Below, one piece after another: positions 6,073-12,959 of a DNA stretch of 12,959 nucleotides. The notes under the pieces were generated by a model. The model was not told where the DNA came from. It saw only the letters and a program-made list of their open reading frames with translations, and did no database searches. The position numbers and the translations under genes are program-made. This stretch comes from Clostridia bacterium (GTDB lineage Bacteria; Bacillota; Clostridia; Oscillospirales; Acutalibacteraceae): positions 1-12,959 of the forward strand of contig CAAEIM010000210.1 in the NCBI GenBank assembly GCA_900755995.1, given 5' to 3'. How positions within the stretch are numbered: position 1 is the first letter of the stretch; the number at the start of each line of letters is the position of its first letter.

Positions 6073-7542
6073 GTGTATTATTCATTAAAAGAAAATATTG
6101 ATTCTCTTAAGTCCGCTTTTGCAGATTCGGCGGATTTTACTGTAAGAGATATAATTTTGAAATCTGAAAAAAGAACTTCAGCCGCTGTAATTACCATTGA
6201 GGGGATGTGCAGCAAAGAGGTTATTGCGCTCTCAATAATAAATCCTATTCTTATGGCGGATTTCAAGAAGGCAGACGGTCAAAAAATTATGGATGAAATA
6301 AGACTTTCTGTGCTGTCTGCAAGTGAAATAGTTGAAGTAAAAACCTTTGATGAGGCGGTTATGTTCTCAACCTCGGGTTTTGCATTGGTGGCTGTTGACG
6401 GCTGCAGCAGAATGCTTGCAATCGGAGTTCAGGGGTTTTCGTTCAGGGGAGTAAACGAGCCTGAGAGCGAGGTTGTTCAAAGAGGTTCAAAGGAGGGCTT
6501 TACCGAGCCGCTCAGAATAAATATGACCCTAATCAGACGTAGAATTAAAAGTCCCGATTTGGTTTTTGAAACAACCACCGTAGGAAAAACCTCACAAACG
6601 CAGCTCTGCATTTGCTATCTGCAAAATTCGGTTTCAAAGGTAATTCTCGACAAAATCCGTAACAGACTAAAGTCAAGTGACCTTGAAATGGTGCTTGCTT
6701 CGGGATATTTGTCTGAATATCTTGAGGACAGCGGAACAAAATCAATTTTTTCAGGGGTGGGAATTTCAGAACGCCCCGACACTGTGTGCGGTAAGCTGAT
6801 GGAGAGCAGGGTGGCTGTGCTTGTTGACGGCACGCCTGCGGCTATAATTATTCCTCATATATTTGTTGAAGAATTTCAGAGCGTTGACGATTATTCAAAC
6901 CGCCCGTATTATGCCGCCTTTATCAGAATATTAAAATATATTTCTTTTTTTACCGCAATATTCGTTCCCGGAATTTACACAGCCTTTGCGCAGTTTCATC
7001 CCGAATATTTTCCGAGAGGTCTGCTTGTCAAGGCTTCAACCGCTTTGGCTCAAACGCCTTTGCCTGTTGCACTTGAGGTGTTGATAATAATGTTTGTGTA
7101 TGAAATTATGAGAGAGGCGGGACTTAGGATTCCAAAGCCGCTGGGACACGCAGTTAGTATTGTGGGTGCGCTTGTAATAGGCGAGAGTGCGGTAAACGCA
7201 GGGTTTATTGCGCCGTCAACACTTATGATAGTTGCTGCAGCCGCTATCAGCAGCTATGTCACCTCATCGCTTTATGCTCCGATTACTGTTCTAAGATTTG
7301 CCTTTGTAATTGTAGGCGGAATCTTCGGTATGTGGGGAATAGTGCTGCTCGGCTGTTTTGTGCTTGCAAATATGTGTGCAAAATCATCTGTCGGAGTGCC
7401 GTATATGTCATCGCTTGCACCGTTTTCTGCGAGAAGAATGAGAGATGTTTTCATAAGGGTGGATTGGAAAACACTTTCACGCCACACAATTAAGGTTCAA
7501 AGGTTTGCTCAGACAAAGGAGAGTGACTCTGATGAAGGGTAA
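6073..7542 (+). CDS. Spore germination receptor subunit A (GerAA/GerKA-like)
   Basis: This is the A subunit of a GerA-family nutrient receptor of the spore inner membrane. In known members it forms an oligomeric channel that opens on sensing a germinant. The protein has 489 residues, the usual length. The N-terminal cytosolic domain begins YYSLKENIDSLKSAF, like other members. The family signature EPESEVVQRGSKEGFTEPL lies at about 129-147 (compare EPExEAVVRGPREGFxE). The membrane part starts near residue 290 and contains EIMREAGLRIPKPLG (about 344-358) followed by the conserved SIVGALVIG segment. The C-terminal tail lacks the RP pair I would expect in many homologues. GTG 6073 is preferred because of the GGTGAT ribosome binding site. 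It overlaps the next gene by 11 bases. Expression late in the forespore is expected from the family, but I see no clear sigma-G promoter. Confidence 0.93.
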   Translation: MYYSLKENIDSLKSAFADSADFTVRDIILKSEKRTSAAVITIEGMCSKEVIALSIINPILMADFKKADGQKIMDEIRLSVLSASEIVEVKTFDEAVMFSTSGFALVAVDGCSRMLAIGVQGFSFRGVNEPESEVVQRGSKEGFTEPLRINMTLIRRRIKSPDLVFETTTVGKTSQTQLCICYLQNSVSKVILDKIRNRLKSSDLEMVLASGYLSEYLEDSGTKSIFSGVGISERPDTVCGKLMESRVAVLVDGTPAAIIIPHIFVEEFQSVDDYSNRPYYAAFIRILKYISFFTAIFVPGIYTAFAQFHPEYFPRGLLVKASTALAQTPLPVALEVLIIMFVYEIMREAGLRIPKPLGHAVSIVGALVIGESAVNAGFIAPSTLMIVAAAAISSYVTSSLYAPITVLRFAFVIVGGIFGMWGIVLLGCFVLANMCAKSSVGVPYMSSLAPFSARRMRDVFIRVDWKTLSRHTIKVQRFAQTKESDSDEG

Positions 7543-8572
7543 AATTATTCAGGTGTATGCAGGTCTTTTTGCCGGAGTAGTTTTAATATTTCTTACTGAG
7601 AAATATAACCATCTGGGCAGACTTCCTATCTGGGCTGTTTGTCTTGAGCTTGTCATTATGATTGCGGCGCTTGTAGTCCTTTTTATGCCGTCTTATTTGC
7701 TGCATAAATCATCCGGCGGAGATGTTTTTTCAGTTCTTTTCAGTAAAAATTCAGCTTCAAGAATGGTATTATCCTCGCTTTATTCGCTGTTGTTCGTGCT
7801 TGCCGCTGTAAGATTTATTTCGCTGTATGTTGAGATGCTTATCACAGCCGTTAATCCGCAGGCAAATCAATTTGTATTTGCGGCGGGTATAATCGCTGTA
7901 TGCGCCTATGCCTCTTACAAGGGCGTTTATACAGCTACAAGATGTGCGCTGATAAGCTTTGTAATTATTGCTTTTAGCGTTGTTATGATTATGCTCGGTA
8001 ATATTTCCGGTGTGGAATTATCTAATCTTTACAGAAGCAACAATACGGCTGAGTTTTTTAACGGTGCTTTTTCGCTTTTGCCTGTTTGTATTCTCCCCGT
8101 TATTTTTTCGGTAACATCAGGCAGCTTCAGCCACAGTAAAAGGGCGTTTTGGGGCTTTGCAGCTATTGCTCTGATAACCGGTGGTGCACTTGTGTTTTTT
8201 ATGAATACTGTACTTGCAGACTTTGCAGACGGCAGAAAATTTCCGTATTTTATTCTCGGCAAAAATGCTTCCTTCGGTCAGACGATGGGCTTTGACTGCT
8301 TATATTTAATATGTGTTACCCTGTGCGTTTTTGTACTCGTTTCGCTTTTTATGGCTTGTATAAACGAAACCACGGGAGCAAAGAGGTCGGGCAAGAATAC
8401 AATAATGTTTTCTGTTCTGATTTTTGTTATGTACATTTGTACCGAGGTTTTTCCAAAGGCAAAGGAGCTTGTTCAGAACGATGTAGTTTTTGTAATTATA
8501 AGTGCGGCATATGCCGTTATTCTGCCGACTTATGCCTATATCAAATTTAAAAGGGGATGCAGAAATGGTTAA
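7532..8572 (+). CDS. Spore germination receptor subunit B (GerAB-like permease)
   Basis: This integral-membrane subunit belongs to the spore germination permease family, within the amino acid-polyamine transporter superfamily; in characterised receptors the B subunit binds the germinant. It has 346 residues and about ten hydrophobic segments. The assignment rests on topology, position between A and C genes, and features such as AYASYKGVYTATRCA (about 130-144), which resembles the middle region of GerB proteins. The N-terminus is atypical: I do not see the usual IS-x-x-Q start or the GSxI-type break in helix 1. The sequence is therefore divergent and the germinant cannot be guessed. ATG 7532 follows AAGGAGAG at 7516-7523. 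The start overlaps gene A by 11 bases and the end overlaps gene C by 8. Confidence 0.85.
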   Translation: MKGKIIQVYAGLFAGVVLIFLTEKYNHLGRLPIWAVCLELVIMIAALVVLFMPSYLLHKSSGGDVFSVLFSKNSASRMVLSSLYSLLFVLAAVRFISLYVEMLITAVNPQANQFVFAAGIIAVCAYASYKGVYTATRCALISFVIIAFSVVMIMLGNISGVELSNLYRSNNTAEFFNGAFSLLPVCILPVIFSVTSGSFSHSKRAFWGFAAIALITGGALVFFMNTVLADFADGRKFPYFILGKNASFGQTMGFDCLYLICVTLCVFVLVSLFMACINETTGAKRSGKNTIMFSVLIFVMYICTEVFPKAKELVQNDVVFVIISAAYAVILPTYAYIKFKRGCRNG

Positions 8573-9140
8573 GAAATCGGTTTTAATCCTGCTTGTACTT
8601 AGCTGTGCTCTGTTATGTGGCTGCGACAACAGCAAAAGGATAGATAAGGCGATTATAGTCGAGTGCATTGCAGTTGGCAGCAGTGACTACAAATTTATTT
8701 ATATTTCGCAGGAAGAAAAAAGCGAATCGGTTACCATAAAAGCAGAAAGCCTTGAAAATGCACTGTCTGTTCTAAAGACGGAGCATAAGTCTGAGGTTGT
8801 GATTTCAAATCTTGGATTGCTTGCCTTTGCAAAAAATACTCCTTCCTCAAAAATCTATGAGGCGGTTAATCGGATTAAGAATGATTATTCGGTGTCGCCC
8901 TCAGTTTATACTGCAATTTGCAGTGATGAAATTATTGATAATCTTGAGAATCCTAAGCTGATTGATAATTGCTATGAACAGATAATGCTTTTAGAGAAAA
9001 AAGAAACCGATGTTTCCTCTACTCTGCTGAAACTGCATAATAATTTGAATAAATACGCCAAAGGGCTTATTTATCTACCGAATATTAGCAGTAATGACGG
9101 AATAAAAGGAGAAAAAATTGAAATTATGATAAAAAAATGA
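8565..9140 (+). CDS. Short GerC-like spore germination lipoprotein (N-terminal domain only)
   Basis: This is the third gene of the ger operon. GerC subunits are lipoproteins on the outer face of the spore inner membrane. A signal peptide ends in the lipobox LCGC, with Cys20 as the predicted lipidated residue. The next part fits the first GerC domain: RIDKAIIVECIAVGSSDYKF, then EVVISNLGLLAFAK (about 77-90), then DYSVSPSVYTAICSDEIIDN (about 108-127), which matches the conserved SP-containing region. The chain stops at residue 191, just after KGLIYLPNIS, where full-length GerC would continue with an avF-type strand and a second domain. Full-length GerC proteins are usually near 370-400 residues. 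No continuation appears in any frame downstream, so a simple frameshift is unlikely. AAAGGGGA at 8549-8556 precedes the ATG, which overlaps gene B by 8 bases. Confidence 0.75.
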   Translation: MVKKSVLILLVLSCALLCGCDNSKRIDKAIIVECIAVGSSDYKFIYISQEEKSESVTIKAESLENALSVLKTEHKSEVVISNLGLLAFAKNTPSSKIYEAVNRIKNDYSVSPSVYTAICSDEIIDNLENPKLIDNCYEQIMLLEKKETDVSSTLLKLHNNLNKYAKGLIYLPNISSNDGIKGEKIEIMIKK

Positions 9141-9160
9141 AAAATAATTCATAAAAAGAC

Positions 9161-9189
9161 TTTATCCTATAATCGTTTTGTTGTATAAT
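9161..9189 (+). promoter_or_regulatory. Possible promoter for the hprK block
   Basis: A perfect -10 box TATAAT (9184-9189) lies 17 bases after TTTATC (9161-9166), a weak -35 match, in the 172-base gap between the ger operon and hprK. Transcription from here would leave a leader of about 115 bases. A small imperfect hairpin (CCTG-CTTATA-CAGG, 9254-9267) followed by TTGTTTT lies in that leader. No other structure is obvious in the gap. Confidence 0.35.
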
Positions 9190-9312
9190 AAATAATGTAT
9201 AAAATGGAACGACCATATAATTTGAGCATATCTTTTGATAATAATTACCAAAGCCTGCTTATACAGGGTTGTTTTACGGCATATATTTTATAAACTGAAC
9301 GGCGGTGGATTT

Positions 9313-10278
9313 ATGGCTATGAATTTTTTGGTTCCCCTTTCAAAAATGGTTGAAGATTTGTCCTTGCAAAAGATTTATACTGCTGAAAATTTCGATGAAA
9401 TTATGATTTCAACCTTTGAGGTAAACCGTCCCGGACTTGAGCTTACGGGATATTTTGATTTTTTTGACAGCAAGCGGCTTTTACTTTTTGGTACAACTGA
9501 GTTTTCGTATCTGTCACGCTTTGGCTCAGAGGCGCAAAAAATGGTTATCGATTCAATTCTCAGCTTTGGGCCTCCTGCAATTATAATTTCAAGAAATATT
9601 GAACCGCCTATAACTATGGTGGAAAGTGCAAAAACCCACAAGGTCAGTATTCTGCGCTCTGCTGATACCACCTCAGAGGTTTCAGCTGCGCTTTTCCAGT
9701 ATCTTAACAGAGAGCTTGCCCCCAGAATTACAAGGCACGGAGTTTTGGTTGAGGTTTACGGCGAGGGATGTCTGCTCCTTGGCGACAGCGGCGTAGGTAA
9801 AAGCGAAACCGCTATTGAGCTTATCAAAAGAGGTCACCGTCTTGTGGCTGATGACGCAGTGGAAATTCGCAAAACCTCCACGCATACCCTTATGGGACAG
9901 TCGCCTGAGAATATCCGCCACTTCATTGAGCTAAGAGGCATAGGCATTATCAACGCCAGACAGCTTTTTGGTATGGGTTCTGTAAAGCTGAGCGAAAAGA
10001 TTGATATGGTTATAAATCTTGAAATCTGGGATAATTCCAAGGTTTATGACAGAATGGGACTTGATAATCAGTATATGGATATTCTCGGAGTTGAAGTGCC
10101 TACGCTTACAATTCCCGTAAAACCGGGCAGAAACCTTGCTGTAATTATTGAGGTTGCCGCAATGAACAACCGTCAGAAAAAGCTCGGTTACAATGCCGCT
10201 CAGGAGCTGCTCAGCGCACTTGGTATGGACTATGATATGTCGAGCACCGAGAAGGAAATAATTGATAAATGGGAGTAA
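9313..10278 (+). CDS. hprK: HPr kinase/phosphorylase
   Basis: This cytosolic enzyme phosphorylates and dephosphorylates Ser46 of HPr (and Crh), setting carbon catabolite repression and sugar uptake in Firmicutes. The 321-residue length is typical. The N-terminal domain spans about 1-130. The kinase domain has the conserved His of RHGVLVEVYG (about 141-150), Walker A GDSGVGKS (157-164), VADDAVEIR (about 178-186) with the acidic catalytic pair, and the family signature ELRGIGIIN (206-214). YDRMGLD lies further on. ATG 9313 is preceded by GGCGGTGG at 9301-9308. The frame stays open upstream to 9235, but that stretch has no ribosome binding site and does not resemble the family. It heads a closely spaced gene block; the next gene begins 5 bases later. 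Confidence 0.97.
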   Translation: MAMNFLVPLSKMVEDLSLQKIYTAENFDEIMISTFEVNRPGLELTGYFDFFDSKRLLLFGTTEFSYLSRFGSEAQKMVIDSILSFGPPAIIISRNIEPPITMVESAKTHKVSILRSADTTSEVSAALFQYLNRELAPRITRHGVLVEVYGEGCLLLGDSGVGKSETAIELIKRGHRLVADDAVEIRKTSTHTLMGQSPENIRHFIELRGIGIINARQLFGMGSVKLSEKIDMVINLEIWDNSKVYDRMGLDNQYMDILGVEVPTLTIPVKPGRNLAVIIEVAAMNNRQKKLGYNAAQELLSALGMDYDMSSTEKEIIDKWE

Positions 10279-10283
10279 GTTCT

Positions 10284-11003
10284 ATGAAGTTAATTGCAGA
10301 TATGCATACACATACAATAGCCTCCACCCACGCATACGCAACCATAACCGAAATGGCGCAGGAGGCAGGCGACCTCGGTCTTTTTGCCATTGCGATTACC
10401 GACCACGCAAGGACTATGCCGGGTGCTCCGGGGCCGTTTTATTTTGAATCACTTGCAATTTTGCCACCCTACATAAAGGGAGTAAGGGTACTTCACGGCA
10501 TTGAGGCAAATATTTGTGATTATAACGGCAATCTTGACGTTGAGCCTGAGCTTCAGAACAGGCTTGAATGGGTAGTTGCCTCTCTGCACACGCTCACCAT
10601 TGAGGGAGAAGCTACCGTAGAAAAATGCACTCAGGCATATCTTAATGCCGCTAAGAATCCGAATATAAATGTTATAGGTCACAGCGGCAGTGAATATTTT
10701 AAATATGACTATGAAAAGGTTATTCCCGAATTTGCAAAAGAGGGAAAGCTTGTAGAAATTAACGATTCCGCTTTCAGATACAAAAAGAGCCATTGCGGCA
10801 ACTGCATTGAAATTGCAAAGCTTTGCCAAAAATACGGGACGAGAATATGCGTAAATACTGATTCTCATTATACTCACACGCTCGGCAGAGGTACTGAAAC
10901 GCTTAAAATGCTTGAGGAAATTAATTTTCCTCAGGAGCTTATTGTTAATATTGATGAAGAAAATTTGAAGCAGTATTTTAAAGAGAAAAACATTTATTAT
11001 TAA
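10284..11003 (+). CDS. PHP-domain phosphatase (YcdX-like)
   Basis: This is a metal-dependent hydrolase of the polymerase-and-histidinol-phosphatase superfamily, YcdX subgroup, with a three-metal site that hydrolyses phosphoesters; the physiological substrate is unknown. All expected ligands are visible in its 239 residues: DMHTHT (His8, His10), STHAYATI (His16), TDHA (Asp40, His41), HGIEANI (His71, Glu74), SLH (His102), GHSG (His133) and NTDSHYTHTLG (Asp193, His195). The ATG at 10284 has GGGAG at 10271-10275, inside the end of hprK. The gene lies between hprK and murB, 5 and 13 bases from its neighbours, so it is co-transcribed with them. A direct role in cell-wall or HPr metabolism is possible but unproven. 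Confidence 0.92.
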   Translation: MKLIADMHTHTIASTHAYATITEMAQEAGDLGLFAIAITDHARTMPGAPGPFYFESLAILPPYIKGVRVLHGIEANICDYNGNLDVEPELQNRLEWVVASLHTLTIEGEATVEKCTQAYLNAAKNPNINVIGHSGSEYFKYDYEKVIPEFAKEGKLVEINDSAFRYKKSHCGNCIEIAKLCQKYGTRICVNTDSHYTHTLGRGTETLKMLEEINFPQELIVNIDEENLKQYFKEKNIYY

Positions 11004-11016
11004 TTGGAGATATTTG

Positions 11017-11922
11017 ATGAGTAATATTGATAAAATATATAAGCTTGCAGCGGAGCTTGGCTGTGAGGTAAAACTTAACGAGCCTATGAAAAAGCACACC
11101 AGCTTTAAAATAGGCGGAGATGCTGCGGTTTACATAAAGGCAGGCAACCTCTGTCGGCTGTCCGTTATTGTTGAAGAATGTAAAAAGACCGACACAAAGT
11201 TCTTTTTGCTTGGCAACGGAAGCAATATCCTTGTTGACGACAGCGGAATGGACTGTGTTGTTATTCGCCTTGACGGTGATTTCAAGGAAATTTTTATGCT
11301 CGACAGCGAAACCGTATATTGCGGAGCGGGTGCGTCACTTGCCTCTCTTTGTAAGTTTGCCCTCAACAACGGTCTTTCCGGCTTAGAGTTTGCCTGGGGT
11401 ATTCCGGGCACGGTCGGCGGAGCTGTGTTTATGAATGCCGGCGCTTACGGCGGCGAGATGAGCAAGGTTGTTGTTTGTGTAAACCATATTGATAGTGAGG
11501 GCGCTATAGGAAGAATTGACGGTGATGAGCTGAATTTTGGCTACCGCACAAGTGTTTACCGCAAAAATGGCTGCATAATTACGGGAGTGGCACTAAAGCT
11601 TAAGAGCGACAACCCCGACAGTATCCGTTTCAGAATGGACGACTATATGAGCAGGAGAGCAGATAAGCAGCCGCTTGAATTTCCAAGTGCAGGCAGCGTG
11701 TTTAAGCGCCCTGAGGGCAATTTTGCAGGCGCATTAATTGAACAGTGCGGCTTTAAGGGCAAGTCAGTCGGCGGTGCCGAGGTTTCAGAAAAACACGCAG
11801 GCTTTATTATAAACAAAAATAACGCAACTGCAAAAGACGTTAAGACTCTTATTTCTCAGATTCAGGAAACTGTTAAGAGAGAAACGGGCTACAGCCTTGA
11901 GTGTGAGCTGATAATGATTTAA
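11017..11922 (+). CDS. murB: UDP-N-acetylmuramate dehydrogenase MurB
   Basis: MurB is the FAD enzyme that reduces UDP-GlcNAc-enolpyruvate to UDP-MurNAc with NADPH, the second committed step of peptidoglycan precursor synthesis in the cytosol. Its 301 residues fit the shorter type II form. Visible landmarks are HTSFKIGGDA (27-36) and LGNGSNILVDD (65-75) for FAD binding, FAWGIPGTVGGAVFMNAGAY (125-144), FGYRTS with the active-site Arg177, and SAGSVFKRP with the proton-donor Ser227. GGAEVSEKHAGFI follows in the substrate-binding domain. I chose ATG 11017, with GGAG at 11006-11009, over the adjacent TTG at 11014. It lies 13 bases after the PHP gene. Confidence 0.97.
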   Translation: MSNIDKIYKLAAELGCEVKLNEPMKKHTSFKIGGDAAVYIKAGNLCRLSVIVEECKKTDTKFFLLGNGSNILVDDSGMDCVVIRLDGDFKEIFMLDSETVYCGAGASLASLCKFALNNGLSGLEFAWGIPGTVGGAVFMNAGAYGGEMSKVVVCVNHIDSEGAIGRIDGDELNFGYRTSVYRKNGCIITGVALKLKSDNPDSIRFRMDDYMSRRADKQPLEFPSAGSVFKRPEGNFAGALIEQCGFKGKSVGGAEVSEKHAGFIINKNNATAKDVKTLISQIQETVKRETGYSLECELIMI

Positions 11923-11958
11923 TAATAATTTTTGCGTAACAGGGGAAGTTCGGATATT

Positions 11959-12822
11959 ATGGAATTTGTAATTATTTCAGGTATGTCGGGAGCAGGCAAA
12001 ACCAGTGCTCTGCATATTATGGAGGATATTGGCTACTATTGCGTGGATAATATTCCTGCATCACTTTTGCAGACGCTGTATAAGCTTTGCAAGGAGTCAA
12101 CAGACAGCTCTATGAAAAGGGTTGCCGTGGTTGTTGATGTAAGGGGCAACGGTGACTATGAGGCTATGTATGTTGACCTTGAAAATTTTAAAATGAACAA
12201 CGAGGGCGTAAGTATTCTTTATATTGACGCAAAGGTTGACAGCCTTATTGTAAGATATAAAGAAACCCGCAGAAGACATCCTCTTACCGAAAGACTGAGG
12301 GACGGCTCTGTGGCTGCGGCTGTAAGGGAGGAGCAAAGACTTCTTGTTCCTGTAAAAACTATTGCAGACTATGGAATTGACACCACCTTTATGTCAATAA
12401 AGCAGCTTAGAGAGCGCATTATTTCAATGTTTCTTGAGGATAGCTCAAACAGTATTGTCATTACATTTATGTCCTTTGGATTTAAGTTCGGTATTCCGCT
12501 TGAGTCTGACTTAATAATTGATGTGCGCTGTCTGCCGAATCCGTTTTACATAGCAGAGCTTAAGGAGCACACGGGACTTGAAAAGTGTATTCAGGATTAT
12601 GTGCTTGACAGCGAGGAAACACAGGGCTTTGTTAAAAGGCTTATTGATTTGCTCGACTATTCTATGCCGCTTTATCTCAAGGAGGGCAAGAGCGAGCTTG
12701 TTGTAGGTATTGGCTGTACAGGCGGCAAGCATCGCAGCGTTACCATTGCAGGCTTGCTGGACAAATATTTTATGGACAAGGGTTACAGATGTATAGTTCA
12801 GCACAGAGATGTAAAAAAATAA
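11959..12822 (+). CDS. rapZ: RapZ/YvcJ nucleotide-binding protein
   Basis: This P-loop protein of the RapZ (YvcJ) family has an N-terminal kinase-like domain that binds ATP/GTP and a C-terminal regulatory domain. In enterobacteria RapZ guides decay of the GlmZ small RNA that controls amino-sugar synthesis; in Bacillus YvcJ hydrolyses nucleotides and affects competence, and its target is unsettled. The 287 residues show Walker A GMSGAGKTS (8-16), YYCVDNIP (26-33), VVVDVRG (57-63), RYKETRRRHPL (99-109), and the C-terminal hallmarks MSFGFKFGIP (171-180), DVRCLPNPF (188-196), GCTGGKHRSV (252-261) and HRD (282-284). ATG 11959 has AGGGGAAG upstream (11941-11948), slightly far at 10 bases. It follows murB by 36 bases and precedes whiA by 13, consistent with one operon. 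Confidence 0.96.
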   Translation: MEFVIISGMSGAGKTSALHIMEDIGYYCVDNIPASLLQTLYKLCKESTDSSMKRVAVVVDVRGNGDYEAMYVDLENFKMNNEGVSILYIDAKVDSLIVRYKETRRRHPLTERLRDGSVAAAVREEQRLLVPVKTIADYGIDTTFMSIKQLRERIISMFLEDSSNSIVITFMSFGFKFGIPLESDLIIDVRCLPNPFYIAELKEHTGLEKCIQDYVLDSEETQGFVKRLIDLLDYSMPLYLKEGKSELVVGIGCTGGKHRSVTIAGLLDKYFMDKGYRCIVQHRDVKK

Positions 12823-12835
12823 CGAGGTGAAGATA

Positions 12836-12946
12836 GTGTCGTTTTCCTCCGAAGTAAAAAACGAGCTTTGCTCCGTCAGCATAACCGATACCGAACAAAA
12901 AAGGGCGGAGCTTTACGGCTTTCTTATTTTTTTAAAGGGTTTTTAA
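12836..12946 (+). CDS. whiA: WhiA N-terminus, interrupted by in-frame stop at window edge
   Basis: GTG 12836 follows a strong GAGGTGA (12824-12830). The first residues, MSFSSEVKNELCSV, then RAELYGFLIF, match the start of WhiA, a DNA-binding protein (YvcL in Bacillus) with a degenerate LAGLIDADG homing-endonuclease fold and a helix-turn-helix; it affects cell division and chromosome segregation. It follows rapZ, as in many Firmicutes. The frame hits TAA at 12944-12946 after only 36 residues, whereas WhiA is normally about 300. After the stop the same frame stays open to the window end (S-N-K-M), so one base change (TAA to AAA) would restore it. The other two frames also stop before the end. 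This may be a sequence error at a contig end or a real mutation; only the first 124 bases of the gene are visible. Confidence 0.7.
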   Translation: MSFSSEVKNELCSVSITDTEQKRAELYGFLIFLKGF

Positions 12947-12959
12947 AGTAATAAGATGA

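Noticed and set aside
8306..8668. Minus-strand open frame of 120 residues across the gene B/gene C junction
   Set aside because: It overlaps two coding genes with clear starts and motifs, so it is a shadow frame.
9151..9165. ATAAA-AAGAC-TTTAT as a terminator after the ger operon
   Set aside because: An all-AT 5-base stem without a following T-run is too weak to support a call.
9251..9277. Hairpin CCTG-CTTATA-CAGG followed by TTGTTTT in the hprK leader as an attenuator or riboswitch
   Set aside because: Only four paired bases in the core plus a mismatch; no conserved riboswitch motif is recognisable.
10449..11099. Long open frame on the minus strand (216 residues) opposite the PHP phosphatase gene
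   Set aside because: It lies wholly over the PHP gene and the murB start, shows no family motifs, and its sequence is the typical Leu/Ile/Phe-rich shadow of an AT-rich gene.
1..12959. tRNA, rRNA, CRISPR array, insertion sequence or phage attachment site
   Set aside because: I found no tandem spaced repeats, transposase or integrase reading frames, or RNA gene sequences; coding genes fill nearly all of the window.

Overview
This window reads as chromosomal DNA of a low-GC, endospore-forming Firmicute of class Clostridia; a Ruminococcaceae/Oscillospiraceae-like gut organism is my best guess. The reasons are AT-rich codon use, strong GGAGG or GGTGAT ribosome binding sites, a GerA-type spore germination operon, HPr kinase/phosphorylase, and a RapZ-WhiA pair. 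The window is gene-dense: the largest gap is 172 bases, and I see no mobile element, CRISPR array, tRNA or rRNA. Both edges cut genes: secD on the left and whiA on the right.

Layout. (1) 1-2261: secD (5' end missing) and secF, translationally coupled, closed by a hairpin at 2292-2325. (2) 2405-4907: a zinc/manganese ABC importer in the order znuA-znuC-znuB, with overlapping or closely spaced genes. (3) 4923-5976, minus strand: a DUF421 (YetF-like) membrane protein followed by a DUF4363 protein. The pair converges on znuB and diverges from the ger operon. (4) 6073-9140: a three-gene spore germination receptor operon (subunits A, B, C) with short overlaps. Its C subunit is about half the usual length and its B subunit is divergent. 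(5) 9313 to the right edge: hprK, a YcdX-like PHP phosphatase gene, murB, rapZ and the start of whiA, all on the plus strand and closely spaced. This is a recognisable Firmicutes block joining carbon-catabolite signalling, peptidoglycan precursor synthesis and cell-division control. The yvcK gene that often sits between rapZ and whiA is absent here.

How it fits together. SecDF assists export. ZnuABC imports a divalent metal. The ger operon would build a nutrient-sensing receptor in the spore inner membrane. The divergent DUF421/DUF4363 pair plausibly acts in the same membrane, although that link is inference. The hprK-murB-rapZ block is housekeeping.

I do not see a clearly new system. The points most worth a second look are the half-length GerC-like lipoprotein, the DUF421/DUF4363 pair sharing a 96-base divergent region with the ger operon, the altered metal ligands of ZnuA with a Cys/His tail on ZnuC, and the in-frame stop near the start of whiA at the window edge.
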